In this document: piece after piece, positions 25,916-35,223 of the stretch | How positions within the stretch are numbered: position 1 is the stretch's first letter | How the letters are laid out: every line of letters begins with the position of its first letter | NCBI GenBank assembly: GCA_018400955.1 | Contig: JAGYLH010000017.1 | Span: 1-41,980, forward strand | Direction of reading: 5' to 3' | Length of the DNA: 41,980 bases | Source: Bacteroidales bacterium | GTDB lineage: Bacteria > Bacteroidota > Bacteroidia > Bacteroidales > F082 | The notes under the pieces: model-generated | Database searches by the model: none | Told to the model about the DNA's origin: nothing | Seen by the model: only the letters and a program-made list of their open reading frames with translations | Position numbers and translations under genes: made by a program

Positions 25916-27292
25916 ATGGAAATCCCCTTTGCAGAATCATATAAAATCAAAATGGTTGAACCGCTGCGCCGCAGCACCCGCGATGAGCGCGAGCAATGGA
26001 TCAAATCAGCCAATTACAACTTATTCAACTTACGTAGCGAACAAGTGTTCGTCGATTTGCTCACCGACTCTGGCACAGGTGCCATGAGCCATTACCAATG
26101 GTCAGAAATGATGCTGGGCGACGAATCCTATGCCGGTGCTTCTTCCTACTTTAAAATGAAAGAGGCCATACAGGAAATAACCGGTTTCCCTCACTTCTTA
26201 CCTACCCATCAGGGCCGCGCTGCCGAAAATGTGTTGTTCTCCGCTTTGATTAAATCAGACGACCTGGTCCCGGGCAATGCCCATTTCGACACCACCAAAG
26301 GACATATAGAGTTTCGGAAGGCTACCGCTGTTGATTGCACCATTGACGAAGCCTACAACACCACCCTAGACCACCCTTTTAAAGGTAACATCGACCTGGC
26401 AAAGCTTGAAGCAGTTTACAAAAACAATCCCGTCGAAAAAATACCCATGGTGATTATTACAGTAACCTGTAACACCTCAGGAGGTCAGCCTGTTTCGATG
26501 CAAAACATACGCGAAGTGAGTGCCTTGTCTAAAAAATATGGCGTTCGCGTGGTTTTCGATGCTGCCCGTTTTGCTGAAAATGCCTATTTCATCAAAATGC
26601 GGGAGGAAGAATATGTCGAAAAAAGCATACGCGACATCGTGCTCGAAATGTTTTCCTATGGCGATGCCATGACAATGAGCAGCAAAAAAGACGCCATTGT
26701 GAATATGGGTGGTTTTATTGGCATGCGGGACGAATCCCTTTTCCGCGAAGCAAGCCTGTACAACATTATGTTTGAAGGCTATATCACTTACGGCGGTATG
26801 TCGGGGCGCGATATGAATGCCCTCGCACAGGGACTGCGCGAAGGCACCGAATTCGATTACCTCGAAACACGTATCCGGCAGGTAGCTTTTTTGGGAAGGC
26901 TTTTACGTGATGCCGGCGTACCTGTACAATATCCTTTTGGCGGCCATGCCATCTTTATTGATGCCAAACGTTTCTTGCCCGAAGTACCTCAGGAAGAATA
27001 TGTTGCCCAGACGCTAGCCATCGAAATCTATAAGGAGAGTGGTGTGAGGGCCGTTGAAATTGGCACCATTTTGGCCGACCGTGACCCAAATACCCGCGAA
27101 AACCGTTATCCCAATTTGGAAATGGTGAGGCTGGCCATACCACGACGTACCTATACCAACAACCATATGCGCTATGTAGCCGCACACATTATCAATTTAC
27201 ATGAAAAACGTAACCATATTAAATCAGGTTATCGTATAACATATGAAGCTCCCATCATGCGGCATTTTACTGTGGCTTTGCAAAAAGTTTAA
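25916..27292 (+). CDS. tnaA: Tryptophanase (tryptophan indole-lyase)
   Basis: From ATG 25916 the enzyme has 458 residues, the family length. It cleaves L-tryptophan to indole, pyruvate and ammonia using pyridoxal phosphate. Family landmarks: FVDLLTDSGTGAMSHYQW, GDESYAGASSY, PTHQGRAAENVLFS, TCNTSGGQPVSMQNIREVSA, FDAARFAENAYFIKMREEE, the PLP-lysine motif MSSKKDA (Lys 258), YITYGGMSGRDM, GVRAVEIGT and RLAIPRRTYT. The AARFAENAYFI and GVRAVEIGT segments fit tryptophanase better than tyrosine phenol-lyase. The frame extends upstream to 25856, adding a hydrophobic 20-residue segment that no cytoplasmic PLP enzyme would carry, so ATG 25916 is chosen. It appears monocistronic. Confidence 0.93.
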   Translation: MEIPFAESYKIKMVEPLRRSTRDEREQWIKSANYNLFNLRSEQVFVDLLTDSGTGAMSHYQWSEMMLGDESYAGASSYFKMKEAIQEITGFPHFLPTHQGRAAENVLFSALIKSDDLVPGNAHFDTTKGHIEFRKATAVDCTIDEAYNTTLDHPFKGNIDLAKLEAVYKNNPVEKIPMVIITVTCNTSGGQPVSMQNIREVSALSKKYGVRVVFDAARFAENAYFIKMREEEYVEKSIRDIVLEMFSYGDAMTMSSKKDAIVNMGGFIGMRDESLFREASLYNIMFEGYITYGGMSGRDMNALAQGLREGTEFDYLETRIRQVAFLGRLLRDAGVPVQYPFGGHAIFIDAKRFLPEVPQEEYVAQTLAIEIYKESGVRAVEIGTILADRDPNTRENRYPNLEMVRLAIPRRTYTNNHMRYVAAHIINLHEKRNHIKSGYRITYEAPIMRHFTVALQKV

Positions 27293-27366
27293 GTTTTATT
27301 GAGGATTTGTGATAAGTTTGTTTGCTCCACCGAAATTAAAGCCTGCATGATTAGGATGGCTTTCCG

Positions 27367-27401
27367 GGATGTCACTTGAAGAAATTCATGGAATGACATC
27401 C
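27367..27401. repeat. 8-bp inverted repeat upstream of the sensor kinase gene
   Basis: GGATGTCA (27367-27374) and TGACATCC (27394-27401) are perfect inverted repeats 19 bases apart, 75 bases after the tnaA stop and 56 bases before the kinase ATG. There is no T tract on the plus strand, so it is not a standard terminator; an operator is possible. Confidence 0.4.
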
Positions 27402-27456
27402 AATATAAAAACGTTCAGTGATAAGTTATTGCTGATTCATACAGAAAGAAACCTTT

Positions 27457-28827
27457 ATGCTAACTTGGTTCACATTTCACAAATATGATAAATCCTTCAT
27501 GCAAAAGGTAGTGGAGCAAAACCTGAAGCGCTTGCCTTACATTCCTTATTTGCTGATCCCAATAAGCCTGGGTCATATCATCTTTTTTCTTTATAATATG
27601 CCTGAAGCAGGTACTGTTGAATATACATGGCGATATGGCATCATATTATCCCATTCGTTACTGATTGGTATTTCGCTGCTTGCTGCCATATTATCTTTAA
27701 GCAGGGTGAAGGCGTTTTTTTCTAATTTCCTTTTTAAGCAAGTAATGGTGCTTGCTATTATTTTGCTTTTATTGCTCACAAGTGCCTCTATAAGCATCAT
27801 TGATCAGTTAGTGACACCGGCCATCACACCGTTGATTATAGCCAGCATCGCAATGTCTGTTTTGTTTTTAATACATCCGCTGATCTCTTTGTTTTTATTT
27901 ACTGTAAACTTTGTGTTTTTCTATCTTTTACTCCCTCTCACTCAAAACAATCCGGAAATTATTCTGTCCAATCGTGTGAATGCAGTAACCGCGATCGTAC
28001 TTGGGTTCCTGGTGTCGTACCTGTTGTGGAAGGCAAATCATAATAAGCTTATTCAGGAGAAACTAATTGCATCACAGCAAAAACAACTGGAGGAGAAAAA
28101 CCTGGAGCTCAGCAAACAAGCTGAACGATTGACCGAGTTAAATGCGACCAAAGATAAATTTTTTTCAATCATTGCCCATGACCTGCGAAGTCCTTTTAGC
28201 AGTGTTGTAGGTTTGAGCGAGATATTGGCAGAACGTGTAAGCAAAAAGGAGTTCGATACGATTGAGAAAATCAGTCACACTATCCGCAGCTCGGCCCAGC
28301 AAACCCTGGAACTGCTGATGAACCTGCTGGATTGGTCACGATCGCAAACAGGCCGTATTGAATACGCTCCGGAATATTTTCAGCTGGCTAAATTAATCAA
28401 CGAAAATATTGATCTCCTGGAAGAAACAGCCAATCAAAAATCCATTCGAATAAATCAAGCGTTGGATAATAAGCTATTGGTTTTTGCTGATAAAGACATG
28501 ATTAGTACCATCGTCAGAAACCTGCTTTCAAACGCCATTAAGTTCACGAACAATGGAGGGCAAATCAGCCTGAAAACATTTGCCAATGAAAAAGAATGGG
28601 TACTGAGTGTAACAGACAATGGGATTGGAATAGATGAAAGTAGCTTAAAAAAACTATTTCGCATTGAGGAAACCTACTCAACCCGAGGCACCCAAAACGA
28701 AAAGGGCACTGGCCTGGGCTTAATCCTATGCAAAGAATTTGTAGAAAAACACAGAGGTAAATTTTGGGCGAAGAGTGAAGTTGGCAAAGGCTCCAGCTTT
28801 ATTTTCAGCATACCAAGTCAGCAGTGA
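27457..28827 (+). CDS. Membrane sensor histidine kinase
   Basis: The protein has 456 residues. About six membrane segments fill residues 27-192, with no large periplasmic sensor loop. A coiled coil (about 195-230) leads to HisKA with the phospho-accepting His 241 (FFSIIAHDLRSPFSSVVG). The ATPase domain has N box NLLSNAIKFTNNGG (Asn 359), G1 DNGIG (387-391) and G2 GTGLGL (417-422). All catalytic motifs are present, so it should be active. No response-regulator gene is adjacent, making it an orphan kinase in this window; the hydrophobic sensor suggests membrane-state or lipid-soluble signals. ATG 27457 is used; ATG 27499 would still keep all TMs. Confidence 0.93.
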   Translation: MLTWFTFHKYDKSFMQKVVEQNLKRLPYIPYLLIPISLGHIIFFLYNMPEAGTVEYTWRYGIILSHSLLIGISLLAAILSLSRVKAFFSNFLFKQVMVLAIILLLLLTSASISIIDQLVTPAITPLIIASIAMSVLFLIHPLISLFLFTVNFVFFYLLLPLTQNNPEIILSNRVNAVTAIVLGFLVSYLLWKANHNKLIQEKLIASQQKQLEEKNLELSKQAERLTELNATKDKFFSIIAHDLRSPFSSVVGLSEILAERVSKKEFDTIEKISHTIRSSAQQTLELLMNLLDWSRSQTGRIEYAPEYFQLAKLINENIDLLEETANQKSIRINQALDNKLLVFADKDMISTIVRNLLSNAIKFTNNGGQISLKTFANEKEWVLSVTDNGIGIDESSLKKLFRIEETYSTRGTQNEKGTGLGLILCKEFVEKHRGKFWAKSEVGKGSSFIFSIPSQQ

Positions 28828-28902
28828 ATATGAATGGTTTTATTCACAAGCGAATTTTCACCAAGCCTGGTTGATGTTCCATAAATAACGACATGCTATG
28901 TT

Positions 28903-30528
28903 CTAAAAGCCGTTCAACTCCATCGTCACTGTTGGAATCAAGAGTAAAAAGCCGAGCAAAATCAAAATGGTAATCAGGGGCCATATCCATTTTACCCATT
29001 TGTGGTAAGGAATCCGGGCAATACCCAGCACAGCAATAAGCACGCCGGAAGTGGGTGTAATCATATTGGTGAAGCCATCCCCAAACTGGAAAGCCATTAC
29101 CGTAGCCTGGCGCGAAATATCAATCAAGTCGCTGAAAGGTGCCATAATGGGCATGGTGATAGCCGCCTTAGCCGAACCTGAAGGGATAACAATATTGATT
29201 ATGGTTTGTATAACATACATCACCCCTACCGATGCCACCTTGCCAAAGTTGCCCATGGCTTTCGACAAGCCGTAAAGTATGGAATCGATGATGCCGCCAT
29301 CCTGTAACACCACAATAATACCACCCGCAAGGCCCACAATGATGGCTGCCGACATAATGTCCTTTACCCCCTCCAGAAAGAGTATGGCAATTTCATCCGC
29401 CGTTTTGTTGATGGCCAGGCCGCTGGCTATGCCCATCACCAGAAAGAGGGTGGCAATTTCCATCACATACCAGCCATAACCCATCACCCCGATAATCAGA
29501 TAGAGTATGGTGTAGGCCAGTAGCAAAAGAATGAAAAAATGTACCGATTTGCGCAGGCTTAATACACCAAACAAGGCAAACAAAGCTGTTGAAATGGGAA
29601 TAATGCTCAAGGTGAGCGAACTGTTGCCTACAGTCATGGTGGTTTCGGGATAGATAAACGAAAATACAACCAATGCCGCTTGCACCATGCCAAAAACAAC
29701 CCAGGCCATTGTTGGTGTATAATAAGTGATGTTGGTGTTTTCGTGCTGATCGCGATCGCGCCAGTAAACATCCTCTTCATACATACTTGAATTTCGAGGG
29801 TTTTTACGGATCTTTCTTGCATATCGCAACACAAATACAATTCCTACAAAATTGATGACCACCCAGCTGAACATGCGGTATTCGATACCCGAAAAAAGTG
29901 GGATGTCGGCCAGACCTTGCGCTATGCCGATGGTAAACGGATTCAAAATGGCTCCTGCAAAACCCAGGTGGGCGCCAACATACACCATGCTCACTCCAAC
30001 AAGCGAATCATACCCCATCGAAATGGATAAGGGAATCAGGATAATGGCAAAGGCAATGGTTTCTTCGCTCATGCCAAACACAGCACCAAAAATACTGAAC
30101 ATAATCATTATAAGGCTGATAATGATATTGTCGATGCCAACACTCCGCATCAGCCGGTTGTTTTCCAGTTTTTTTGTGAATTTTAAAAAGGCCATGATGC
30201 CTACGTCAATGGCTTTGCTCTGATTCATAATCCAAAAGGCACCGCCAATCATCAGGATGAAAATAATGATGCCACTCTGCTTTACGAAACCTTTAAACAT
30301 GGCTGAAAACACCTGCCAGGTCTGGTACTCGCTTTTAAATTCACCCTGATATGATTCGGGCAAATCGTGTTCGTAAAAAAACCGAAGTTCAGTTTGATCT
30401 TGTCCATTTATGGTTACCGGCACCTCTACATACTTACCTGGCGGAATAAACCAGGTGAGGACAGCAGCAAGCACAATTATCGCAAAAACAATAACATAGG
30501 TATGTGGCACTTTGGCTTTTTTGAACAT
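28903..30528 (-). CDS. YfcC/DcuC-family membrane carrier
   Basis: This 541-residue protein has about 12-13 hydrophobic segments. The N-terminus VLTWFIPPGKYVEVP, the FGMSEETIAFAIILIPL segment, GFAGAILNPFTIGIAQGLA, and the closing IPSGSAKAAITMPIMAPFSD and ITPTSGVLIAVLGIARIPY are characteristic of the YfcC/C4-dicarboxylate anaerobic carrier superfamily. Members are annotated as basic amino acid antiporters or dicarboxylate carriers; the substrate is not resolved. A soluble loop of about 65 residues follows LFSGIEYRMFSW. It appears to be monocistronic on the minus strand. The MFS gene ends 119 bases upstream. Confidence 0.9.
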   Translation of the reverse strand: MFKKAKVPHTYVIVFAIIVLAAVLTWFIPPGKYVEVPVTINGQDQTELRFFYEHDLPESYQGEFKSEYQTWQVFSAMFKGFVKQSGIIIFILMIGGAFWIMNQSKAIDVGIMAFLKFTKKLENNRLMRSVGIDNIIISLIMIMFSIFGAVFGMSEETIAFAIILIPLSISMGYDSLVGVSMVYVGAHLGFAGAILNPFTIGIAQGLADIPLFSGIEYRMFSWVVINFVGIVFVLRYARKIRKNPRNSSMYEEDVYWRDRDQHENTNITYYTPTMAWVVFGMVQAALVVFSFIYPETTMTVGNSSLTLSIIPISTALFALFGVLSLRKSVHFFILLLLAYTILYLIIGVMGYGWYVMEIATLFLVMGIASGLAINKTADEIAILFLEGVKDIMSAAIIVGLAGGIIVVLQDGGIIDSILYGLSKAMGNFGKVASVGVMYVIQTIINIVIPSGSAKAAITMPIMAPFSDLIDISRQATVMAFQFGDGFTNMITPTSGVLIAVLGIARIPYHKWVKWIWPLITILILLGFLLLIPTVTMELNGF

Positions 30529-30646
30529 AGCATTGGGGTTTAATCGGCAAAAATAGAATATCTGTTTTATAAACAGACAGCAATTCTTCCCAAAAGGGGT
30601 GAGTTTACTCCCGGGAGTCTTAAATTTGGTGGTAATGCAAGCACGT

Positions 30647-31933
30647 TTAAATACCAGAATGATTTTCGGCCATCCCTTTCACCACCTTCACCCTGCGCAG
30701 GAAAAGCACAGCCGCAAGGAGGCAAATGGTTGCAGAAACAAAAAGTGTAGCCGGCACCCCAAATTGTGTTGCCAGGCTACCGATCAAAAGGCTACCCAAT
30801 GGAGTAATACCCATAAATGAGAGCCCATAGAGCGACATCACACGTCCGCGTTTGTCTTCGGCAACAACAGTTTGCAGCAAGGTGTTGGTTGCGGCAAACT
30901 GTACGATCATCCCAAATCCAGTGACGAATAGCAACATCATAGCCAGCCAGGAAACTGTGGTAAAACTGAAAGCCATCAATGCAGCCGCAAAAAGCAGGGC
31001 CGTAAGACTAATCATACGCGGTATGCCGCCAACATGGCTGCGCGAAGCAAGGTAAAATGCACCGCTGAGCGCACCTGCCCCCACCGAGCCTACGAGCAAC
31101 CCAAGCATCTGTGAGTCGCCCTGTAATATATCACGTGCAAAAACAGGCAGAAATGCCTGAAAAGGAAGCCCGAAGAAGCTGCTTGTCATCACAAGCAGTA
31201 TCATATAACGTATGGGAACAAAATTGTAGGTATAAACAAGTCCTTCCTTCAGGTTGGCCAGTATGGAGCCTTTTGGTTTGGGGGTGCTTGATTTTTTTAA
31301 ACGCATGGCCAATAAGGCAACAATGACTCCTGAATAGCTAATCCCATTAAACAGAAAACAAAAAGCCTCCCCGAAATAGGCAATCATAAAACCACCTATT
31401 GTAGGCCCGATAAAACGTGCAGAATTAAACAAGGTTGAGTTGAGGGCAATGGCATTTTGCAGCAGTTTTTTATCGCCTATCATGTCCAGCAGAAAAGCAT
31501 GCCTGAATGGGGTATCAAAGGCATTGGCCAAGCCATTAATGACCACTATGACTAATATCAGCCCTACGGTGATGGTTTGGGTAAACACCAAAAAAGCGAG
31601 CAGCAAGGCCAGCACCATAGGCACAGCCTGGGTAATAACCAACACTTTTCGGCGGTTGAGCCTGTCGGCATACACCCCGGCGATGGGCGTTAAAAAAAGG
31701 GATGGAATTTGGCCTGCAAAACCAACAAGGCCAAGATAAAAGGCTGAGTCGGTCATGCTGTAAACAAGCCAACCCAATGCCAGGTTCTGTATCCAGGTGC
31801 CCATCAACGACACCATGCTTCCATAAAAAAACAACCTGAAATTGTGGCTCTTCAGTGCCCTGAAGGCAAAACCAACACGATGGAAATAAGATCGTATATC
31901 GAGGAAGCGGTTCAAATCGATAAATTTTTGCAA
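30647..31933 (-). CDS. Major facilitator superfamily exporter (EntS/MFS_3-like)
   Basis: The protein has 428 residues and twelve predicted TMs. The N-terminal half carries GSMVSLMGTWIQNLALGWLV and the loop 2-3 signature GVYADRLNRRKVLV; also TPFRHAFLLDMIGDKKLLQN and NSARFIGPTIGGFMIAYFGE, typical of the MFS_3 group that includes enterobactin exporter EntS. The cytoplasmic mid-loop is RLKKSSTPKPKGS. Such proteins export siderophores, drugs or other metabolites by proton antiport. No siderophore genes are nearby, so the substrate is open. The plus-strand adenylate kinase gene diverges upstream. Confidence 0.92.
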   Translation of the reverse strand: MQKFIDLNRFLDIRSYFHRVGFAFRALKSHNFRLFFYGSMVSLMGTWIQNLALGWLVYSMTDSAFYLGLVGFAGQIPSLFLTPIAGVYADRLNRRKVLVITQAVPMVLALLLAFLVFTQTITVGLILVIVVINGLANAFDTPFRHAFLLDMIGDKKLLQNAIALNSTLFNSARFIGPTIGGFMIAYFGEAFCFLFNGISYSGVIVALLAMRLKKSSTPKPKGSILANLKEGLVYTYNFVPIRYMILLVMTSSFFGLPFQAFLPVFARDILQGDSQMLGLLVGSVGAGALSGAFYLASRSHVGGIPRMISLTALLFAAALMAFSFTTVSWLAMMLLFVTGFGMIVQFAATNTLLQTVVAEDKRGRVMSLYGLSFMGITPLGSLLIGSLATQFGVPATLFVSATICLLAAVLFLRRVKVVKGMAENHSGI

Positions 31934-32084
31934 AGGTCAGCATTTCATCCGCCCGAAGGGAAAACCCATAGTAAAAATTGATGCGGTTACCTATCTTTAC
32001 AGTTAATTTGTAGGTTTTTAAGTTCGGCTAAATCACAAATATTCATTATTATTGTAGGGTCAATCACTTTAAAAACCAATCGCC

Positions 32085-33257
32085 ATGCTGAACCTGATAT
32101 TATTTGGCCCACCCGGTGCCGGAAAAGGCACCCAGGCCGAAATGCTGATGTCGCGCTACAACCTCAACTATATTTCGACAGGCGAAGCCCTGCGTAACGA
32201 AATAAAGGCCGGCAGTGCGCTGGGACTAAAGGCCAAGGCCATCATTGAGGCAGGCGGCCTGGTGGATGACGAAATTATTGTACAAATTATCGGCAACGCA
32301 CTGCATGCTGAACAACGCAGCGATGGCTTCCTTTTTGACGGCTTTCCGCGCACCTATGTGCAGGCTTATATCCTCGATGGTTTGTTTACCCGCCTGCAAA
32401 CTGCACTAAGCCGGATATTCATCCTGGATGTGCCCGATGAGGAATGCACCAAAAGGCTGTTGCAGCGTGCCAAGGAGCAAAACCGCAGCGACGACAACAA
32501 AGTGGTCATCAAGCGGCGTTTACAGGAGTACCATCAAAAAACACTGCCGTTGCTGGAGTTTTACGAAAGTGCGGGCATCCTCACCCGTATTGATGGCATG
32601 GGCAATTCAGAACAGGTTTTTGAACGCATCAATAAGCACGTTACCGAAGAGTTGAACCGGCGGCCCGCCAATATTATCTTGTTCGGATACCCGGGTGCCG
32701 GTAGGGCCACCCAGGCAGCCCGCCTGGCCGCGGATTTCAACCTGCGGATTATTTCCACCGGCGAGTTGTTGCAGGAAGAAGTGATGGGCAAAGGAAGCCT
32801 GGCCGGTAAAATCACACCTTATCTCGAAAAAGGACTGCTGGTCCCTGACGAATTGGTAATCAGGCTGATCGAAAAAAAGCTCAAGGAAACAGATGGTGCT
32901 GGCAGGGGATATGTTTTCAAGGGTTATCCACGCACACTGGTGCAGGCCTACATCCTGGATGGCATATTGAAAAAGCAAGGCACGGCCATTTCGTGTGTGA
33001 TCAGCCTAAAGGTGCCCGTTTTAGAATTGATCCGCCGGCTGGACGCACGCAGCCACACCCCCGAAAAAATGCCTTACGACATCAGTGCAGCCACTATTGT
33101 TGCAAGGCTGGAAGAGCACCAGCAACGCACCGAACCTGTGCTCGATTATTATCAGCAGCAAAACCAGGTTATCGAAATTGATGGCACCGGCACCGACGAA
33201 ACTGTGTATGAACGCCTGCGCGAACCCGTTTTGCGGGCGGTGAAGAATTTGAAGTAA
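32085..33257 (+). CDS. Tandem adenylate kinase fusion, second domain degenerate
   Basis: The 390 residues contain two adenylate kinase folds. Domain 1 (1-190) has an intact P-loop GPPGAGKGTQ (Lys 14), the AMP-site YISTGEALRNEI, DGFPRT (85-90) and a short LID with NRSDD (133-137) then IKRRLQEY. Domain 2 (about 194-390) keeps the fold (ISTGELLQEE, YPRT, YILDG) but its P-loop is GYPGAGRATQ, with Arg 207 in place of the catalytic lysine. DGFPRT has become KGYPRT, and the LID R-x-D-D is gone. Domain 1 should convert ATP + AMP to 2 ADP; domain 2 is probably a regulatory or structural pseudokinase. Standard bacterial Adk has one domain of about 190-215 residues. A TATCTTTA box lies at 31992-31999. 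No other adenylate kinase gene is in the window. Confidence 0.9.
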   Translation: MLNLILFGPPGAGKGTQAEMLMSRYNLNYISTGEALRNEIKAGSALGLKAKAIIEAGGLVDDEIIVQIIGNALHAEQRSDGFLFDGFPRTYVQAYILDGLFTRLQTALSRIFILDVPDEECTKRLLQRAKEQNRSDDNKVVIKRRLQEYHQKTLPLLEFYESAGILTRIDGMGNSEQVFERINKHVTEELNRRPANIILFGYPGAGRATQAARLAADFNLRIISTGELLQEEVMGKGSLAGKITPYLEKGLLVPDELVIRLIEKKLKETDGAGRGYVFKGYPRTLVQAYILDGILKKQGTAISCVISLKVPVLELIRRLDARSHTPEKMPYDISAATIVARLEEHQQRTEPVLDYYQQQNQVIEIDGTGTDETVYERLREPVLRAVKNLK

Positions 33258-33606
33258 GGAAACACTTTGCCCACCTAATTAATAATTTCCCTGAAATACT
33301 GATTATCTATTTGATAAATAAGGTTTTGTATGATACTTAAGTGTAACAAAACCGGCTTGATTTGTAAGGCATATCAAGCTCTGCTTTGGCATTAAATTCA
33401 TTGTGGGATATTGAAATGTGCAAATGATCTCTGTTTTACATGTTTTAGTATGTCAAAAACACTTCAAGAAATAGACAGATGATTCCTGAACACATGTGAA
33501 TATTTACCAATTACCTGCCTAAATCTGCAAAATAATAAATACTGATTGTAACTTATGGCTTAGAAAGTATTACTATATAACTTGCACCTACCAAAAACCA
33601 ACAGCC
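33258..33606. other. Intergenic region ahead of the accessory cluster
   Basis: No gene is seen in this AT-rich stretch. Two hairpins stand side by side: GGTTTTGT (33322-33329) with ACAAAACC (33346-33353), and GCTTGAT (33355-33361) with ATCAAGC (33373-33379). Neither is followed by a T run, so they are not clear terminators. It marks a change from GC-richer housekeeping genes to the AT-rich cluster on the right. Confidence 0.45.
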
Positions 33607-33801
33607 ATGAGTGATTTTACCAGTTGCCCCAATTGTGGGCGAACAGCCTCAAAAAGTTTTTCCAGCAATTACTTTCCTGTGCACACTTGCCGTCAATGCG
33701 GAAAAAAATATTGCAGCGATTGTAGCAGTGGATCAGGAACAACATGCCCTAAATGTGGCTCAACATCTTATTCGGATTATGATAAGGTGTATGCTAGATA
33801 A
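33607..33801 (+). CDS. Small zinc-ribbon protein
   Basis: The 64-residue protein is almost entirely zinc-binding motif: four CxxC pairs at Cys 7/10, 28/31, 36/39 and 47/50 (CPNC, CRQC, CSDC, CPKC). This can hold two zinc ions in a cross-brace or double-ribbon arrangement. There is no signal or TM, so it is probably cytoplasmic. It opens the same-strand cluster of small genes; three other cluster proteins also carry a CxxC...CxxC ribbon. The function is unknown; nucleic-acid or protein binding is the usual role of such ribbons. Confidence 0.75.
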   Translation: MSDFTSCPNCGRTASKSFSSNYFPVHTCRQCGKKYCSDCSSGSGTTCPKCGSTSYSDYDKVYAR

Positions 33802-33842
33802 GTGCAGACGGCAAGAAAATAAGTTCATTAACATAAACCCCG

Positions 33843-34439
33843 ATGAATATGAATACACAAAGCATCCAAAATTTTTATAACAGAAAGTTTGATACACTAG
33901 TAACTGTGCTTTACATAATTGCTGCAATATTCCTTCTTGCCGGGATATTTATTCCAGGTGCAATGATATCTGATTTTGGGCAAATTATTAGTCGGAATCC
34001 AGAAGTGCTCATCTTCCCACTATATATTGGGCTGTTATTAATCGCCTTCGCCGGATTAAGCTACGCGATAGCGGTAGTTTTAAAACAGCCTTCAGACGAA
34101 ACAGTTTGGATTGAAAACACAATGACCACAATTGGAACAATTTTAATAATCATAGGAGTTATTGCTTTTATTATCGCAAATTCAAACGATGCACCTATTA
34201 GTGAACTAAGAAAACTGGGGGTTGCTGGGGGTGTCTTACTGTTGCTGTTTCATCTAAAAATCGGACTCCTCTGCATTGGGGCAGCATCATTACACAATAA
34301 ATACAATGCCGGTAAGGTATCAAGCAATATAACAACAGAAGACTCCAGCAAAAAGGTGGTTTATTGCACAAGCTGTGGGAAACAAGTTGAAATTGAACCA
34401 GGTGATAAAATGTGTTACCACTGTGGTGGTCATTTATAA
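33843..34439 (+). CDS. Four-TM membrane protein with C-terminal zinc ribbon
   Basis: The 198-residue protein has hydrophobic segments near 19-41 (LVTVLYIIAAIFLLAGIFI), 52-80, 94-113 (TTIGTILIIIGVIAFII) and 127-150 (GGVLLLLFHLKIGLLCIG). A linker leads to a C-terminal zinc ribbon, CTSCGKQ...MCYHCGGHL. I do not recognise a named family; the TM-plus-ribbon layout recurs at 40565-41170. Two ATGs (MNM) are available at the start. It lies 41 bases after the zinc-ribbon gene and 26 before the next gene, so it is probably in the same operon. Confidence 0.75.
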   Translation: MNMNTQSIQNFYNRKFDTLVTVLYIIAAIFLLAGIFIPGAMISDFGQIISRNPEVLIFPLYIGLLLIAFAGLSYAIAVVLKQPSDETVWIENTMTTIGTILIIIGVIAFIIANSNDAPISELRKLGVAGGVLLLLFHLKIGLLCIGAASLHNKYNAGKVSSNITTEDSSKKVVYCTSCGKQVEIEPGDKMCYHCGGHL

Positions 34440-34465
34440 AAATGATGCTAAATAATTGAATCACA

Positions 34466-34723
34466 ATGAAATCAGAAAAGCTTATTGCCGGCCTCATCAT
34501 CACAGCAGTTGGACTTTTGATAGGCTATATGGGTTATCAGAACCTACAGCCTGACAAATTAGAGCAGGGTATGAACATGCTCAATGAAATGTCAAAAAGT
34601 TTAGGAGGTGAAGCAATGCCCATGGATTACAGAAAAGATAAAACGTTACCTATATTAGCATTGATTGCAGGAGGTGTCTTGACCATTATTGGATTGAGAT
34701 TCGTCCTTAAGGCAAGGGATTAA
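34466..34723 (+). CDS. Small DUF3185-like membrane protein
   Basis: The 85 residues contain two TM segments (LIAGLIITAVGLLIGYMGYQ and LPILALIAGGVLTIIGLRFV) flanking a polar loop with MNMLNEMSKSLGG. The pattern resembles DUF3185-type small membrane proteins of unknown function. Its spacing to the preceding gene (26 bases) suggests co-transcription. It is followed by about 140 bases that hold the first copy of the cluster's 58-base repeat. Confidence 0.65.
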   Translation: MKSEKLIAGLIITAVGLLIGYMGYQNLQPDKLEQGMNMLNEMSKSLGGEAMPMDYRKDKTLPILALIAGGVLTIIGLRFVLKARD

Positions 34724-34787
34724 AAAGCTTGAGCATTCTTCGATGAAGTTATCGCCTGATAAGTCAATGTGCTTTAAACAAAAACAA

Positions 34788-34845
34788 TGGAGACCAGAAA
34801 CCATCAAAAAAAACGGGGCGGAACCGAAAAGCCAAATGAGTAGGG
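34788..34845 (+). repeat. 58-base cluster repeat, copy 1 (leader of lipoprotein gene)
   Basis: The last 40 bases (34806-34845), from A8-CGGGGCGG through AACCGAAAAGCCAAATGAGT to AGGG, are identical to 36803-36842. The first 18 bases match with four differences. It ends 17 bases before the preferred ATG of the next gene. The open frame through it (from 34743) is judged non-coding because the same repeat is interrupted by a stop in copy 2. Confidence 0.85.
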
Positions 34846-34862
34846 AACAAAATTCAATTAAA

Positions 34863-35207
34863 ATGAGAGCATTAAAATTATTCGCTGTCTTGACATTTTT
34901 CACCTTCATAATGTCAAACTGTGCATTTCACGCAGGTATGATGACAGGAAATGCAGCATTGACAACCAACAATTATAAGCTGGTTAAAATTGCTTCAGGA
35001 ACAGCCTCAACAACCAAAATATTTGGTATTGGCGGTTTAGCAAAAGATGCACTTGTCCTGGATGCAAAAAAGGATATGATGCAAAATAACCCTTTGAAAG
35101 ATGGGCAGGCATTGGCTAATGTTACAGTTGATTTCAAATTTAGCAATTTCATAATTGTGATGAAAGAAAAAGTAACTGTAAGTGCCGATATTATTGAATT
35201 CGAATAA
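34863..35207 (+). CDS. Small exported lipoprotein (DUF6567-like)
   Basis: From ATG 34863 the protein has 114 residues, beginning MRALKLFAVLTFFTFIMSNC, a lipoprotein signal with Cys 20. The mature part has an alanine/glycine-rich segment (HAGMMTGNAALTTNNYKLVK) and GIGGLAKDALVLDAKKDMM, a composition like Bacteroidota DUF6567-type lipoproteins that fold over the periplasmic or outer membrane face. The frame extends to 34743, but that extension is basic, lacks a signal, and covers the 58-base repeat, so it is rejected. The next gene starts 16 bases downstream. Confidence 0.7.
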   Translation: MRALKLFAVLTFFTFIMSNCAFHAGMMTGNAALTTNNYKLVKIASGTASTTKIFGIGGLAKDALVLDAKKDMMQNNPLKDGQALANVTVDFKFSNFIIVMKEKVTVSADIIEFE

Positions 35208-35223
35208 CTTAAATATATTTGAA

